From: JAZNQN01 sp045656005
GTDB lineage: Bacteria > Bacillota > Clostridia > UMGS1883 > UMGS1540
DNA: 64,000 nt
Reading direction: 5' to 3'
Assembly: GCA_045656005.1 (NCBI GenBank)
Contig: JAZOQG010000003.1
Location: 4,032 to 68,031 of the forward strand
Made by a program: the position numbers and the translations under genes. Below the pieces are notes generated by a model. The model worked only from the letters and a program-made list of their open reading frames with translations. It was not told where the DNA came from and ran no database searches. Positions 26,146-34,825 of this stretch are shown piece after piece. Numbering within the stretch: position 1 is the stretch's first letter; each line of letters opens with the position of its first letter.

Positions 26146-26832
26146 ATGAAAGAACATATTTACACTATTGCACTTACTGATGCCCTGGAAGAGGACTCGG
26201 AGTGCCTTTTATGCAGTATAGAAAAGAAAACTGATGAGGATGCTGTTTCGTATTACACGGGTGCTGCAATGATGGAACCCGACGTAAGGTGTGAAACGAA
26301 TAAAAAGGGATTTTGCCCTGTACATTATCAGAAAATGAAGGAAGCGGGCAATACTTTAAGTGTTGCATTAGTGCTTCAGACGAGAATTGCGGAAATATCA
26401 AAACTTCTTACTTCAGATGAGAAAACGAAAAAAGGAATTTTCGGGAAGAAAAATGAATCTTCGGTAAACGAAGAGGTCTCTTCTGCTATGGGAAGCTGTG
26501 CTGCGTGCGAAAGAGTTTCGGGAAGAATGGAAGACTGCATTGACAATTTTTTATATCTTTTGTCTTCGGAAGATGAATTTAAGAAAAAGTTTTTTGCTTC
26601 TAAGGGACTTTGTATGAAGCATTTTGAAAAAGTGCTTTCAAAAGCACGCGGAAATCTTTATAACGAGCTTGTGAGTTTTCAAAAAAAAGAGATGGAAAGA
26701 ATGCTTTCCGAAGTTAACAGATTTATAGAGAAATTTGACTACAGAAATGCAGATATGCCGTGGGAAAATGCAAAGGATGCACCTGATAGGGCAATACTCA
26801 AATTAAGAGGTGACTATGATGGAAAATTTTAA
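26146..26832 (+). CDS. DUF6062-like cysteine/histidine-rich protein
   Basis: 228 residues, predicted soluble. It has repeated Cys/His pairs: CLLCSIEKK, GFCPVHYQKM, CAACERV and GLCMKHFEKVL. The two halves (about 15-95 and 120-190) resemble each other, each with a CxxC and a CxxH, suggesting an internal duplication that binds metal. I recognise it as the Clostridial DUF6062 type, which has no known function. It is joined to pgsA (stop next to start) and overlaps the following DUF624 gene by 14 to 17 bases, so all three form an operon. Confidence 0.65.
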   Translation: MKEHIYTIALTDALEEDSECLLCSIEKKTDEDAVSYYTGAAMMEPDVRCETNKKGFCPVHYQKMKEAGNTLSVALVLQTRIAEISKLLTSDEKTKKGIFGKKNESSVNEEVSSAMGSCAACERVSGRMEDCIDNFLYLLSSEDEFKKKFFASKGLCMKHFEKVLSKARGNLYNELVSFQKKEMERMLSEVNRFIEKFDYRNADMPWENAKDAPDRAILKLRGDYDGKF

Positions 26833-27631
26833 TGAAAATGTACCTGAAAGAGAAAAACGAGGATTTTTTAAAGTTTTTGATATTTGTTTTCACCGTTTTT
26901 CAAAACTTATAGGTGTAAATCTTTTATACACGGTTTGTTCTCTTCCGGTAATACTTATTTACTTTTTGCTTTCATCTGTTATTTCGAGTTCCTTAATTCC
27001 TGTAGGGATTGAAAATTACGAAACAACAGTTTCGGCACTCAGCGGTACCATTGCAATTTTTATATTTATGGCACTTGGAGGAGGACCTTTGGCACCTGGA
27101 TTTATTTATGTTATAAGGAACTTTTGCAGAAGAGAACATTCCTTCGTTGTGAGCGATTTTTTCGAGCATGTTAAAAAGAATTTTAAACAAAGCATAGTTG
27201 TTTTTCTGATTGATATTTTATTTGTTTTACTTATTCTTTTTAATTTAAATGCAGTATTTACAAACTCCGAAATGTTTTTTGGTTATCATATGCCTTATGC
27301 ATTCGTAATGGGTGTAATTTCTGTTTTGTATATTGGGGCAAGGCTTTACCTGTATCCATTGATGGTAACCTTTAAATCACCCCTTAAAACAATTTTTAAA
27401 ACCTCGGTACTGCTTTGTATGTTAAAGTTGCCTCAAAGTGTTTTAATGGTTATTTTAACTGCTTTGATATTTTATGCAGTGTCGCTATTACCGTTTGTGT
27501 TTTTTGCTTTTTTTGTTACACCAATATTTTTAATATCTTTTACAGGTGTTATTAATATGGTGTTTGCCTATGAAATTATAAAGAAAAATATAGCAATGGA
27601 CAACGAAAATTACGAAAACAAGCCGTTTTAG
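26816..27631 (+). CDS. DUF624 (YesL-family) membrane protein
   Basis: About 271 residues with five or six membrane helices. The N-terminus (KVFDICFHRFSKLIGVNLLY) and LAPGFIYVIRNFCRREH are typical of the YesL/DUF624 family, often found beside sugar ABC systems but without a proven role. Start: ATG 26816 or 26819; AGAGG lies just upstream, inside the end of the DUF6062 gene. Confidence 0.75.
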   Translation: MMENFNENVPEREKRGFFKVFDICFHRFSKLIGVNLLYTVCSLPVILIYFLLSSVISSSLIPVGIENYETTVSALSGTIAIFIFMALGGGPLAPGFIYVIRNFCRREHSFVVSDFFEHVKKNFKQSIVVFLIDILFVLLILFNLNAVFTNSEMFFGYHMPYAFVMGVISVLYIGARLYLYPLMVTFKSPLKTIFKTSVLLCMLKLPQSVLMVILTALIFYAVSLLPFVFFAFFVTPIFLISFTGVINMVFAYEIIKKNIAMDNENYENKPF

Positions 27632-27789
27632 GTAATATGACGGATATGCTTGTGAAAATTTGGTAATAAGTAACATAATATTTTTTTAATTTCATACAAA
27701 ATATATATTGCATTTTCTTGAAAGTTGTGGTATTATAGTATAGTACCATAACCAGTACACAAAACTTTTTTCATTTTCCCTCCTTTTTG

Positions 27790-27820
27790 CAGACCGTTCC
27801 ACCAAACGGTCTGTAAATCT
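27790..27820. other. Isolated hairpin in the DUF624-rarA gap
   Basis: Nine-bp inverted repeat CAGACCGTT/AACGGTCTG (27790-27798 with 27805-27813), then AAATCTTTTT on the plus strand. It could terminate the DUF624 transcript, though it lies 160 bases past the stop. The CAGACCG arms repeat the core of the R2 repeat. The rest of 27632-27865 holds no gene. Confidence 0.5.
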
Positions 27821-27847
27821 TTTTAGGGACAATTATTAAGATAAAAA

Positions 27848-27868
27848 AATAAACCGCCTGGCGGATTA
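27848..27868 (-). terminator. Terminator overlapping the rarA stop codon
   Basis: Minus strand AATCCGCC-A-GGCGGTTT followed by ATTTTTTTAT; the left arm begins at the rarA TAA (27866-27868). Confidence 0.6.
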
Positions 27869-29128
27869 TTTTTTTATTTTATCCCAATATTCTTTTGTTG
27901 CAGTTTCAATTTTATTAGTGCCATATTTATAGTATTTTTTATCTTTTATCTTATCGGGCAAATACTGTTGTTTTACATAGTGACCCGGAAATGCGTGAGG
28001 ATATTTATACTCTGTTCCTCTGCCTATCTTTGCAGCACCGCTATAGTGAGCATCTTTAAGATGCTGAGGGATATCTCCGCATTCGCTTTTTCTCACATCA
28101 TCAAGTGCTGCCCATATAGCCTCAGCTGCTGAATTTGATTTCGGGGCTGTTGCAAGCAAAATTGTAGCCTCCGAAAGGGGCAACACGGCTTCTGGGAAGC
28201 CTACCTGAAAAGCACTGTCAACACATGCTTTAACAACGGAAATTGCAGTAGGGTGTGCAAGGCCTATATCCTCTGCTGCTATAACTACAAGACGGCGGCA
28301 GATAGAGATTAAATCTCCACCTTCGCAAAGCCTTGCAAGGTAATGGACTGCCGCATCAGGGTCACTCCCCCTGATGGACTTTTGAAAAGCACTTAAGATA
28401 TCATAGTGGCTATCACCGTCACGGTCATAGCGAAAGGCTTTTTTGGAAGTACATCCTTCAAGGGTTTCTATTGTAATATTTATATTTCCGTCTTTATCCG
28501 AGAGGGTGCTTATTGCCGCAACTTCCAAAGTGCCGATTGCTTTTCTTACATCACCACCGCATGATGTTGCAATAAAAGAAAGAGCATCATCTGAAATTGA
28601 GAGGGGCATCCCGTCACTTTTTAAAATATCAATACTGCGGCGAAGCGCTTTTTCTATTTCTTCTGACGGAACTTCTTTAAATTCAAACACAGTTGAGCGT
28701 GACAAAATCGCATTATAAATATAGAAGTATGGATTTTCCGTTGTACTTGCAATCAAAGTTATTTTTCCGTTTTCGATAAACTCCAGAAGAGACTGTTGTT
28801 GTTTCTTATTAAAATTTTGTATCTCGTCAAGATAGAGCAAAACTCCATCCATTCCGTCAAATCCGTTAAGGTCTGAAATAATTGTTTTGATATCGGAAAC
28901 CGATGCATTTGTTGCATTAAGTTTATAAAGTTTCTTCCCGCATTTTTTTGCCGCAATATTTGCAACCGTTGTCTTTCCTGTACCCGAAGGACCATAGAAA
29001 ATCATGTTAGGGATTGTTCCGCTTTCGATTATTTTTCTCAAAATACCAGTTTCGGACAACAGATGCTGTTGTCCGAAAACTTCTGATAAGCTTTGAGGCC
29101 TTATACGGTCTGCTAAAGGTTTGTTCAT
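27866..29128 (-). CDS. rarA: Replication-associated recombination AAA+ ATPase RarA (MgsA)
   Basis: 420 residues. The opening LADRIRPQSLSEVFGQQHLL is highly conserved in RarA. Walker A GPSGTGKTTVAN, Walker B LYLDEIQNFNK, then helical lid and tetramerisation domain with GSDPDAAVHYLARL and AEDIGLAHP. RarA acts at stalled forks together with SSB and RecA. It is a single gene; upstream lies an R1/R2 repeat block rather than a co-directional neighbour within operon distance (glyA ends 246 bases upstream). Confidence 0.94.
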   Translation of the reverse strand: MNKPLADRIRPQSLSEVFGQQHLLSETGILRKIIESGTIPNMIFYGPSGTGKTTVANIAAKKCGKKLYKLNATNASVSDIKTIISDLNGFDGMDGVLLYLDEIQNFNKKQQQSLLEFIENGKITLIASTTENPYFYIYNAILSRSTVFEFKEVPSEEIEKALRRSIDILKSDGMPLSISDDALSFIATSCGGDVRKAIGTLEVAAISTLSDKDGNINITIETLEGCTSKKAFRYDRDGDSHYDILSAFQKSIRGSDPDAAVHYLARLCEGGDLISICRRLVVIAAEDIGLAHPTAISVVKACVDSAFQVGFPEAVLPLSEATILLATAPKSNSAAEAIWAALDDVRKSECGDIPQHLKDAHYSGAAKIGRGTEYKYPHAFPGHYVKQQYLPDKIKDKKYYKYGTNKIETATKEYWDKIKK

Positions 29129-29178
29129 AAGCTCACCTTACTTTAATACTAACTGATTGGGGAATAGGGAAAAATGTT

Positions 29179-29242
29179 CAGAACGGACAAACTGAAACGA
29201 AGCTGTATATAGATACTGCGATGTTGAAGTTTGTTCGTAGCA
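29179..29242 (+). repeat. R1 palindromic element, copy 1
   Basis: 64 bases identical over their full length to the reverse complement of 36890-36953. The ends pair with each other (ACGGACAAACTGAA against TGAAGTTTGTTCGT) and the middle forms GCTGTAT-ATAG-ATACTGC with one mismatch, giving one long imperfect hairpin. Similarity reaches about 15 bases further on the left (GGGAATAGG, AAAATGTT). It lies in the gap 29129-29374. The same gap holds two further stems (GAAAAATC/GATTTTTC and GATAGCA/TGCTATC, about 29258-29320) and an R2 copy. Confidence 0.85.
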
Positions 29243-29340
29243 AAAAGGCTTTAAATCTTAGAAAAATCGAACTTGGTGAGATTTTTCATCGAGGATAGCA
29301 CAACGATGGTTTTCTGCTATCAAAGTTTATCTTTTTCCAG

Positions 29341-29373
29341 CCTTTTTGCGGTCTGGACTTTTTTCTTCATTCC
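29341..29373 (-). repeat. R2 dispersed repeat, copy 2
   Basis: Minus strand, directly after the glyA stop: GGGAATGAAGAAAAAAG then TCCAGACCGCAAAAAGG. Nearly the same as copies 4 (36.8 kb) and 5 (40.8 kb). Confidence 0.75.
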
Positions 29374-29374
29374 C

Positions 29375-30613
29375 TTATTTATACAAAGGATATTTTTCGC
29401 AAAGTGCTTTAACCCCTGCACGAACTTCGTCCGCTTTGTTTTCAAAATCAAATATTGTCATAGCAATAAGATGTGCAATTACTTCCATGTCTTCTTCTTT
29501 CATGCCGCGTGAAGTAACTGCGGGAGTACCGATTCTGATACCGCTTGTGATAAATGGGCTCTTTGTATCAAAAGGAATGGCATTTTTGTTACATGTAATA
29601 TTAACTTCATCCAAAAGTGCCTCAACCTCTTTACCTGTTTTGCCTGTGTCTGTAAGGTCAACGAGCATAAGATGGTTATCTGTTCCGCCTGAAACAAGTT
29701 TTAAGCCTTCTTTAATAAATGCTTTTGCCAATGCATCAGCATTTTTAACAATCTGTTTCTGGTATTCTTTAAATTCATCAGAAAGTGCTTCTTTAAAGCA
29801 AACTGCTTTTGCGGCGATGATGTGCATTAAAGGTCCGCCCTGAATACCGGGGAATATAGCTTTATCAATAGCTTTTGCATGCTCTTCCTTACAAAGAATA
29901 AGACCACCACGCGGACCGCGGAGTGTTTTATGTGTTGTAGTTGTAACGAAGTCTGCATAAGGTACGGGATTTGGATGAAGACCTGCTGCAACAAGACCTG
30001 CAATATGTGCCATGTCAACGAGGAAGTATGCACCAACCTCTTTTGCAATTTCAGCAAACTTCTCAAAGTCGATTGTTCTTGAGTATGCACTTGCACCTGC
30101 GAGGATAAGTTTTGGTTTATTTTCAATAGCAAGACGTCTGATTTCATCATAATCAATTTTGCCGTCTGCTTCGGAAACTCCGTAAGGAACAATATTGAAG
30201 TATTTACCTGACATATTAACGGGGCTGCCGTGGCTTAAATGTCCGCCGTGTGCAAGGTTCATACTAAGCACTGTGTCGCCAGGGTTTAAAACTGCAAAAA
30301 ATACTGCCATGTTAGCCTGTGCACCTGAGTGAGGCTGAACATTTGCATGGTCTGCACCAAAGATTTTGCAGGCTCTTTCGCGTGCCAAAGTTTCTACAAC
30401 GTCTACATGTTCGCAACCGCCATAGTATCTTTTGCCGGGGTAACCCTCGGCATATTTGTTTGTAAGAGGTGTTCCCATAGCTTCCATAACCGCGGGACTT
30501 ACAAAGTTTTCAGATGCAATAAGCTCAATTTTGTTCTGCTGACGTGAAAGCTCGTTTTCTATTGCAACTGCAACTTCGCTGTCAAACTTTTTGATTTCAT
30601 CAATATGTAACAA
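29375..30613 (-). CDS. glyA: Serine hydroxymethyltransferase
   Basis: 412 residues, full length. It converts serine and tetrahydrofolate to glycine and methylene-THF using PLP; the PLP lysine is Lys229 in TTTTHKTLRGPRGG. IASENFVSPAVMEAMG and YAEGYPGKRYYGGCE are the usual motifs. The start is TTG at 30613, with AAAGGA upstream; the next Met is too far in. A single gene read away from nth. Confidence 0.96.
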   Translation of the reverse strand: MLHIDEIKKFDSEVAVAIENELSRQQNKIELIASENFVSPAVMEAMGTPLTNKYAEGYPGKRYYGGCEHVDVVETLARERACKIFGADHANVQPHSGAQANMAVFFAVLNPGDTVLSMNLAHGGHLSHGSPVNMSGKYFNIVPYGVSEADGKIDYDEIRRLAIENKPKLILAGASAYSRTIDFEKFAEIAKEVGAYFLVDMAHIAGLVAAGLHPNPVPYADFVTTTTHKTLRGPRGGLILCKEEHAKAIDKAIFPGIQGGPLMHIIAAKAVCFKEALSDEFKEYQKQIVKNADALAKAFIKEGLKLVSGGTDNHLMLVDLTDTGKTGKEVEALLDEVNITCNKNAIPFDTKSPFITSGIRIGTPAVTSRGMKEEDMEVIAHLIAMTIFDFENKADEVRAGVKALCEKYPLYK

Positions 30614-30715
30614 AAAAATTCATCCTTTCAAAAAATAATAATATATTCTATTATACAGCTTTTTCTTTACTTTTTCAATAGTTTTTGATAAAATTAATTC
30701 ATGAGAGGTGTTTTT

Positions 30716-31348
30716 ATGACAAATAAGGAAAAATACAAAAAAATTCAGGAGATTTTTGACGAAATTTACAGTGATGCAGATTGTTCACTTGACTATAAAA
30801 ATCCATTTCATTTACTTGTTGCGGTTCAGCTTGCCGCGCAGTGCACAGATGCGAGAGTAAATATGGTAACACCAAAGCTATTTGAAATTTTACCCGACCC
30901 TAAGGCTTTTGCCGAAGCTGAGATTCCGCTTATTGAAGAGCTTATAAAATCAACGGGTTTTTATCACAATAAAGCTAAAAATTTAAAGGCATGTGCAAAA
31001 AGGCTTCTGGAAGAATTTGATGGAGAGGTTCCTGATAATATGGACGACCTTTTAAGTCTTCCGGGAGTAGGGAGAAAAACTGCAAATCTTATTATGGGCG
31101 ATGTTTTCCATAAAGGCGGAGTTGTGGTTGACACGCATTGCAAGAGAATAACGAAAAAGATTGGGTTTACAAAAAATGATGACCCGACAAAGGTTGAATT
31201 TGATTTGATAAAAATAATTCCAAAGGAAAATCAGTCCCGTTTTTGCCATCAGATTGTGTGGCACGGGAGAGAAATATGTATTGCAAGAAGACCTAAATGC
31301 ATGGAGTGTCCCATAAGGGAGTATTGCAAAGAGGGTATGAAGTTATAG
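30716..31348 (+). CDS. nth: Endonuclease III (DNA glycosylase/AP lyase)
   Basis: 210 residues from ATG 30716, which has GAGAGGTG six bases upstream; an ATG five codons earlier overlaps that site. Helix-hairpin-helix LPGVGRKTANLI with catalytic Lys121, then Asp139 in VVVDTHCKR. The C-terminal [4Fe-4S] loop Cys188-x6-Cys195-x2-Cys198-x5-Cys204 is complete. It removes oxidised pyrimidines in base-excision repair. Confidence 0.95.
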   Translation: MTNKEKYKKIQEIFDEIYSDADCSLDYKNPFHLLVAVQLAAQCTDARVNMVTPKLFEILPDPKAFAEAEIPLIEELIKSTGFYHNKAKNLKACAKRLLEEFDGEVPDNMDDLLSLPGVGRKTANLIMGDVFHKGGVVVDTHCKRITKKIGFTKNDDPTKVEFDLIKIIPKENQSRFCHQIVWHGREICIARRPKCMECPIREYCKEGMKL

Positions 31349-31407
31349 TTTTTGTTGATATTTTAAAAACATCTGCCTGCTTTACAAGAGAGGCGGTTGT
31401 TCTTTTG

Positions 31408-31710
31408 TTATTTAAGACTTTCAATTTTTTCGTTTATTTCAAATCCCATTTTTATGCCCGAAAGCAAACCTATTTCAAAATATACTTCCTCGTATATTGA
31501 TGTCTGCTCATCAAAAAATGTTAAAATTTTATCAAGTTCTTCAGAATTGTGGAATTTGTTTTTGAAAAAATCTGTTATATTTTTATTTGCATCTCTAAGT
31601 CTTTGAGAATAAGAATGGGTGTCGGGTTTTACATAGCTTTCAACACCATATTTCAAAAAGGTTTGAATTGAGTATAAATCTGCACGTTTTAATAAGTTTT
31701 TAAAATCCAT
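31408..31710 (-). CDS. Small conserved-looking hypothetical protein
   Basis: 100 residues, predicted all-helical, acidic and basic residues mixed, no membrane segment, no Cys pair. The C-terminal half (EQTSIYEEVYFEIGLLSGIK) looks amphipathic. An ATG with AAAGGTAC upstream gives a normal start. I do not recognise the family. It faces nth tail to tail with 59 bases between them and has no operon partner. Confidence 0.6.
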   Translation of the reverse strand: MDFKNLLKRADLYSIQTFLKYGVESYVKPDTHSYSQRLRDANKNITDFFKNKFHNSEELDKILTFFDEQTSIYEEVYFEIGLLSGIKMGFEINEKIESLK

Positions 31711-31844
31711 AAATATCGTACCTTTCTTTCGCAGAGTATATTTTTATGACGATGTAAGTATATCATATAATTTTTGAATTGTGTGGATTTATCTCAAATT
31801 GTGATATAAATTCTTTGGCAATGAAAGATTGATAAATATTTGTA

Positions 31845-31877
31845 TCTCTACGAGGTGTGACTTTCGGCAGTCAAAAG
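31845..31877 (+). repeat. R3 fragment, partial copy
   Basis: Twenty bases from 31845 (TCTCTACGAGGTGTGACTTT) match the reverse complement of about 61720-61739 exactly, and GGC matches after one mismatch. The 433-base gap 31711-32143 contains no gene but four repeat or terminator items: this one, an R1 copy, a terminator hairpin and an R2 copy. Confidence 0.6.
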
Positions 31878-31933
31878 AAAATTTTATAAAAACGTCAGTT
31901 TGTGCGATTATCGGGGGCGAAGAAAAAATAGTG

Positions 31934-32018
31934 CAGAACGGACAAACTGAACCAAGCGGAGCTTGGGTTAGCCGAAGGCGTACTAAAGTACGTCGAGAGG
32001 TGAAGTTTGTTCGTAGCA
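31934..32018 (+). repeat. R1 palindromic element, copy 2 (variant interior)
   Basis: 85 bases. Both ends are the same as in copies 1 and 3 (CAGAACGGACAAACTGAA at the left, TGAAGTTTGTTCGTAGCA at the right) but the interior is unrelated: hairpins CCAAGC-GGA-GCTTGG (31952-31966), GCC-GAA-GGC (31971-31979) and CGTAC-TAAA-GTACG (31979-31992). Confidence 0.8.
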
Positions 32019-32036
32019 TAAAGCAATTAAAATAAA

Positions 32037-32066
32037 AACATTCGCCAGAAAGCGAATGTTTTCTTT
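32037..32066 (+). terminator. Terminator-like hairpin after R1 copy 2
   Basis: AACATTCGC/GCGAATGTT (32037-32045 with 32052-32060) followed by TTCTTT. A similar hairpin (ACATCCGC/GCGGATGT) stands at the same place relative to R1 copy 3. Confidence 0.65.
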
Positions 32067-32120
32067 AAATGGAAATTATCAAATAGAAATGCACATATAT
32101 TAGGTCATGTATTAGTATTT

Positions 32121-32147
32121 GCTTTATGCGGTCTGTACATTTTTTAA
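32121..32147 (-). repeat. R2 dispersed repeat, copy 3
   Basis: Minus strand starting at the UPF0340 stop codon: TAAAAAATGTACAGACCGCA followed by TAAAGC. Same CAGACCGCA core and the A-run as the other copies. Confidence 0.65.
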
Positions 32148-32683
32148 AGCCCATAATATGCCCTGCTGCCGCCTATATATTTAGGTCTTGTTTTTGCAAA
32201 GGTTGTATGTGCCTGACCGATTTTATTTATGGAAAGACGAAGGGGAACTGCAACATGACGAAGGTGCATGCCTATAAAAGTATCGCCAATGTCAATACCT
32301 GCGTGTGCTTTTACAAATTCAACAACTACAGGGTCTTTAAATTTTTTGTAAGCACTTGTTCCTGCAGAGCCACCTGCTTTAGGTTGAGGAATAACAGAAA
32401 CTATTTCAAGGCCATATCTTTCTGCGGCCTCTCTTTCAATTACAATTGCACGGTTTAAATGCTCACAGCATCCTACTGCAAGATATATTCCGCTTTCTCC
32501 GATTGCACTAAGAGCACCATCTATCACTTCGTCACCAAGCTCAAACACCGAGCCTTTGCCTATTTTATTTCCGGCTATTTCGCTTGTGGAACAACCCATT
32601 ATGAGTATTTCCCCGCTTTTTATACCGGATTCTTTTATAAGTTCATTGAGTGCAAATTTTACTTCATTTTGTATATTGTTCAT
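32144..32683 (-). CDS. UPF0340 (DUF436, YwlG-like) protein
   Basis: 179 residues. ILIMGCSTSEIAGNKIGKGS, LAVGCCEHLNRAIVIE, PQPKAGGSAGTSAY and the closing FIGMHLRHVAVPLR mark the UPF0340/TIGR01440 family, soluble and of unknown function though very conserved in Firmicutes. No operon partner within 50 bases except sipL, whose end lies 49 bases upstream on the same strand. Confidence 0.9.
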   Translation of the reverse strand: MNNIQNEVKFALNELIKESGIKSGEILIMGCSTSEIAGNKIGKGSVFELGDEVIDGALSAIGESGIYLAVGCCEHLNRAIVIEREAAERYGLEIVSVIPQPKAGGSAGTSAYKKFKDPVVVEFVKAHAGIDIGDTFIGMHLRHVAVPLRLSINKIGQAHTTFAKTRPKYIGGSRAYYGL

Positions 32684-32732
32684 TTTTCAGCAGTCCTTTT
32701 TGTTTTCATTTTATCACTTTGAGATAACTGTG

Positions 32733-34280
32733 TCAAGTGGTAGGTATAAGCAGTCTGGTGCCGGGTGACAAAGGAGTTGTTCGTGACACGGAATTAAGTG
32801 TGGAAATTTTTTCAATACTTGTTCTATATTTTTTGGCAACACTCCAGAGTGTATCCTCAGGCTGTACAAAATAAATAATTATTGATGATGAAGGCTCTTT
32901 TTCACATTCTGAAATATTTATTTCATCTATTACGCTTACATTTTCACTACATATAATTTTGACAGATGCATTCATGTTTGCTCTTATATTAATTGTGTGT
33001 TCATCAGGAAGAGTGTAGCTTAAGCTTTCGCTGTGAATATGGCAGTCAACCATAAAATCTGTGCACGAGTCGATGTTTACGGAGTGGGTAAAGGGAACTG
33101 TGTCCTTAAAACTGCACACAGGAATTTCAGGGTCTCCCGTAAGATACAAAACAGAAAGTTTTAAAATGCCCTCAAGTCTTATCAGGTTATCTTCGTGAAT
33201 AACTTTTTCGATATATGGTTTTGAGGAAATGTTGCAAATTCTTGAAACGCTGGGATAACCTTCGGGAACAGAAATGTCTCCTTTTGCAGAAATCTGCGGA
33301 TTTGCCATCTTTTCAATTCTGTCAATTTTAAGCAGTTTCCGGCTTACAGAAATGTCGCAATCAGGACTATAGCAGTCGCTTAAAACGGTTGCGGTTTGTT
33401 CGCCTGTTATATTTAAAGACGCACACATCTTAATTTCTACACCGATTGCACATATGCCGTTCTCGTCTTCATCCGTCTCATAATATGTGCTGAAGATATT
33501 AAAGTCTATGTCCGCATCCATGTCCTCTGCGGCACCGGGTGCATCTAAAACTTCGGTAAAAGGAATTTCGTGTTCCATAAATTGAATTTGCATATCGCTT
33601 TGGCTTACATATAGAGTGCTTACAGAGCAAATTCCTTTTAAAACACACTTGTCGGAAAGAAGTTTTGCATTATATTCTGTAACAGTCGGAGAAATTTTTA
33701 AAATATCTGCAGCATTTTTTCCTGCAGGAAAATCAAGTCTGTCGGAAACTATAATCTCATAGTCCTCGTCAAGCTGTCCGCAAAATGCCTTGATGTCACT
33801 CGTTAATGTTTCAACAGGGGTATCACCTTCTGCTCCGCAGATAAACTCCGCCATGCCGCTTTTGCTTGCTTTGATTTCGGTGTGAACTGTGGCTTTTACT
33901 CCTATTTTACGGCTGTTTATAAGGCTATAGTCAATGGAAGAAACATCCGCGATGGAGTGGATTTTCATTTCAGGCATTACGCCTTGCGCCTGGCATACAT
34001 CGGTGAAGCTCGCAGTAGTGATTATGCTTTTGGCAGGCGAGTTGCTCATTTGAGGGTCGGGGGTATAAATCACAGTAATCAGGACTTCTCCTCTTAAAAT
34101 TACTTTATCTCCGCCTACTTCTTTTTCTTTTATGTGGGCTGTGGCATCAAGCTGAAGAATTTCGGCAATGTCAGGATGCTCCCCGGGCAGAATGATATCG
34201 GCTTCCGCTAAAACTTCCGAGCCGCAACCTATAATAACTTCATCAAATTTTATGCCGTCTTTTTTTGCTTCTATGTTCAT
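32733..34280 (-). CDS. sipL: Spore coat/cortex morphogenesis protein SipL
   Basis: 515 residues from ATG 34280, chosen because GGGAGGA lies six bases upstream; a longer frame to 34343 has no such site. Three SPOCS (DUF3794) domains follow one another (about 20-150, 160-300 and 310-430), then a C-terminal LysM domain (YFVQPEDTLWSVAKKYRTS to the end). In Clostridioides difficile SipL binds SpoIVA through LysM and encases the forespore. This together with spoIIA shows the organism forms spores. Expected sigma-E control; I cannot point to a certain -10/-35 pair. Confidence 0.9.
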   Translation of the reverse strand: MNIEAKKDGIKFDEVIIGCGSEVLAEADIILPGEHPDIAEILQLDATAHIKEKEVGGDKVILRGEVLITVIYTPDPQMSNSPAKSIITTASFTDVCQAQGVMPEMKIHSIADVSSIDYSLINSRKIGVKATVHTEIKASKSGMAEFICGAEGDTPVETLTSDIKAFCGQLDEDYEIIVSDRLDFPAGKNAADILKISPTVTEYNAKLLSDKCVLKGICSVSTLYVSQSDMQIQFMEHEIPFTEVLDAPGAAEDMDADIDFNIFSTYYETDEDENGICAIGVEIKMCASLNITGEQTATVLSDCYSPDCDISVSRKLLKIDRIEKMANPQISAKGDISVPEGYPSVSRICNISSKPYIEKVIHEDNLIRLEGILKLSVLYLTGDPEIPVCSFKDTVPFTHSVNIDSCTDFMVDCHIHSESLSYTLPDEHTINIRANMNASVKIICSENVSVIDEINISECEKEPSSSIIIYFVQPEDTLWSVAKKYRTSIEKISTLNSVSRTTPLSPGTRLLIPTT

Positions 34281-34426
34281 AGATAGTCCTCCCATAAAAT
34301 GTTCTATAAAATTTATATGAAAGGGTTTTCTTTTATAGTACAACTTTTTCTTGTTTATTTTGGAAACTTGCGTTATACTATAATAAAGTGCTGAATATTT
34401 TATAATACCATGGGAGGTGTTATAAA

Positions 34427-34825
34427 ATGAAGAAAATCATCATTGTTGTTTGTGTGATTTTGATTCTTTTGATGACAATGGGAAATGCCGGAAATAATGA
34501 AAAAACAGATTATATCAAACAGTTTGGCTGGGTTATTGATGAAAAAAGTGAGGTTTGTGAGGAAGTTTTGATACCAAATCCTTTGAGTGACGTTTATGAG
34601 AAATATAATGAGCTTCAGAAAAAACTGGGATTTGACTTATCAGAATACTGCGGAAAAAAAGCAGAAAGATATACATATAAGGTTTTAAATCACAAAAGCG
34701 GGAGCGGGGTTTTTGCAAACGTTATTATATATAAAGGAAAAATAATCGGTGCAGACATTATGTCAAGAGCTATTGACGGATTTATGCATGAAATAAACAG
34801 AAAGGAATTTTTAAATGCGTCTTGA
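34427..34825 (+). CDS. DUF4830-type secreted protein
   Basis: 132 residues. A hydrophobic N-terminus (1-22) is a signal peptide or anchor. The rest matches the pattern I know as DUF4830: YIKQFGWVIDEKS, YEKYNELQKKLGFDLSEY, YTYKVLNHK, then NVIIYKGKIIGADIMS. Function unknown; likely acts outside the membrane. GGGAGGTG precedes the ATG. It overlaps the pseudouridine synthase gene by 11 bases, so they are co-expressed. Confidence 0.72.
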   Translation: MKKIIIVVCVILILLMTMGNAGNNEKTDYIKQFGWVIDEKSEVCEEVLIPNPLSDVYEKYNELQKKLGFDLSEYCGKKAERYTYKVLNHKSGSGVFANVIIYKGKIIGADIMSRAIDGFMHEINRKEFLNAS

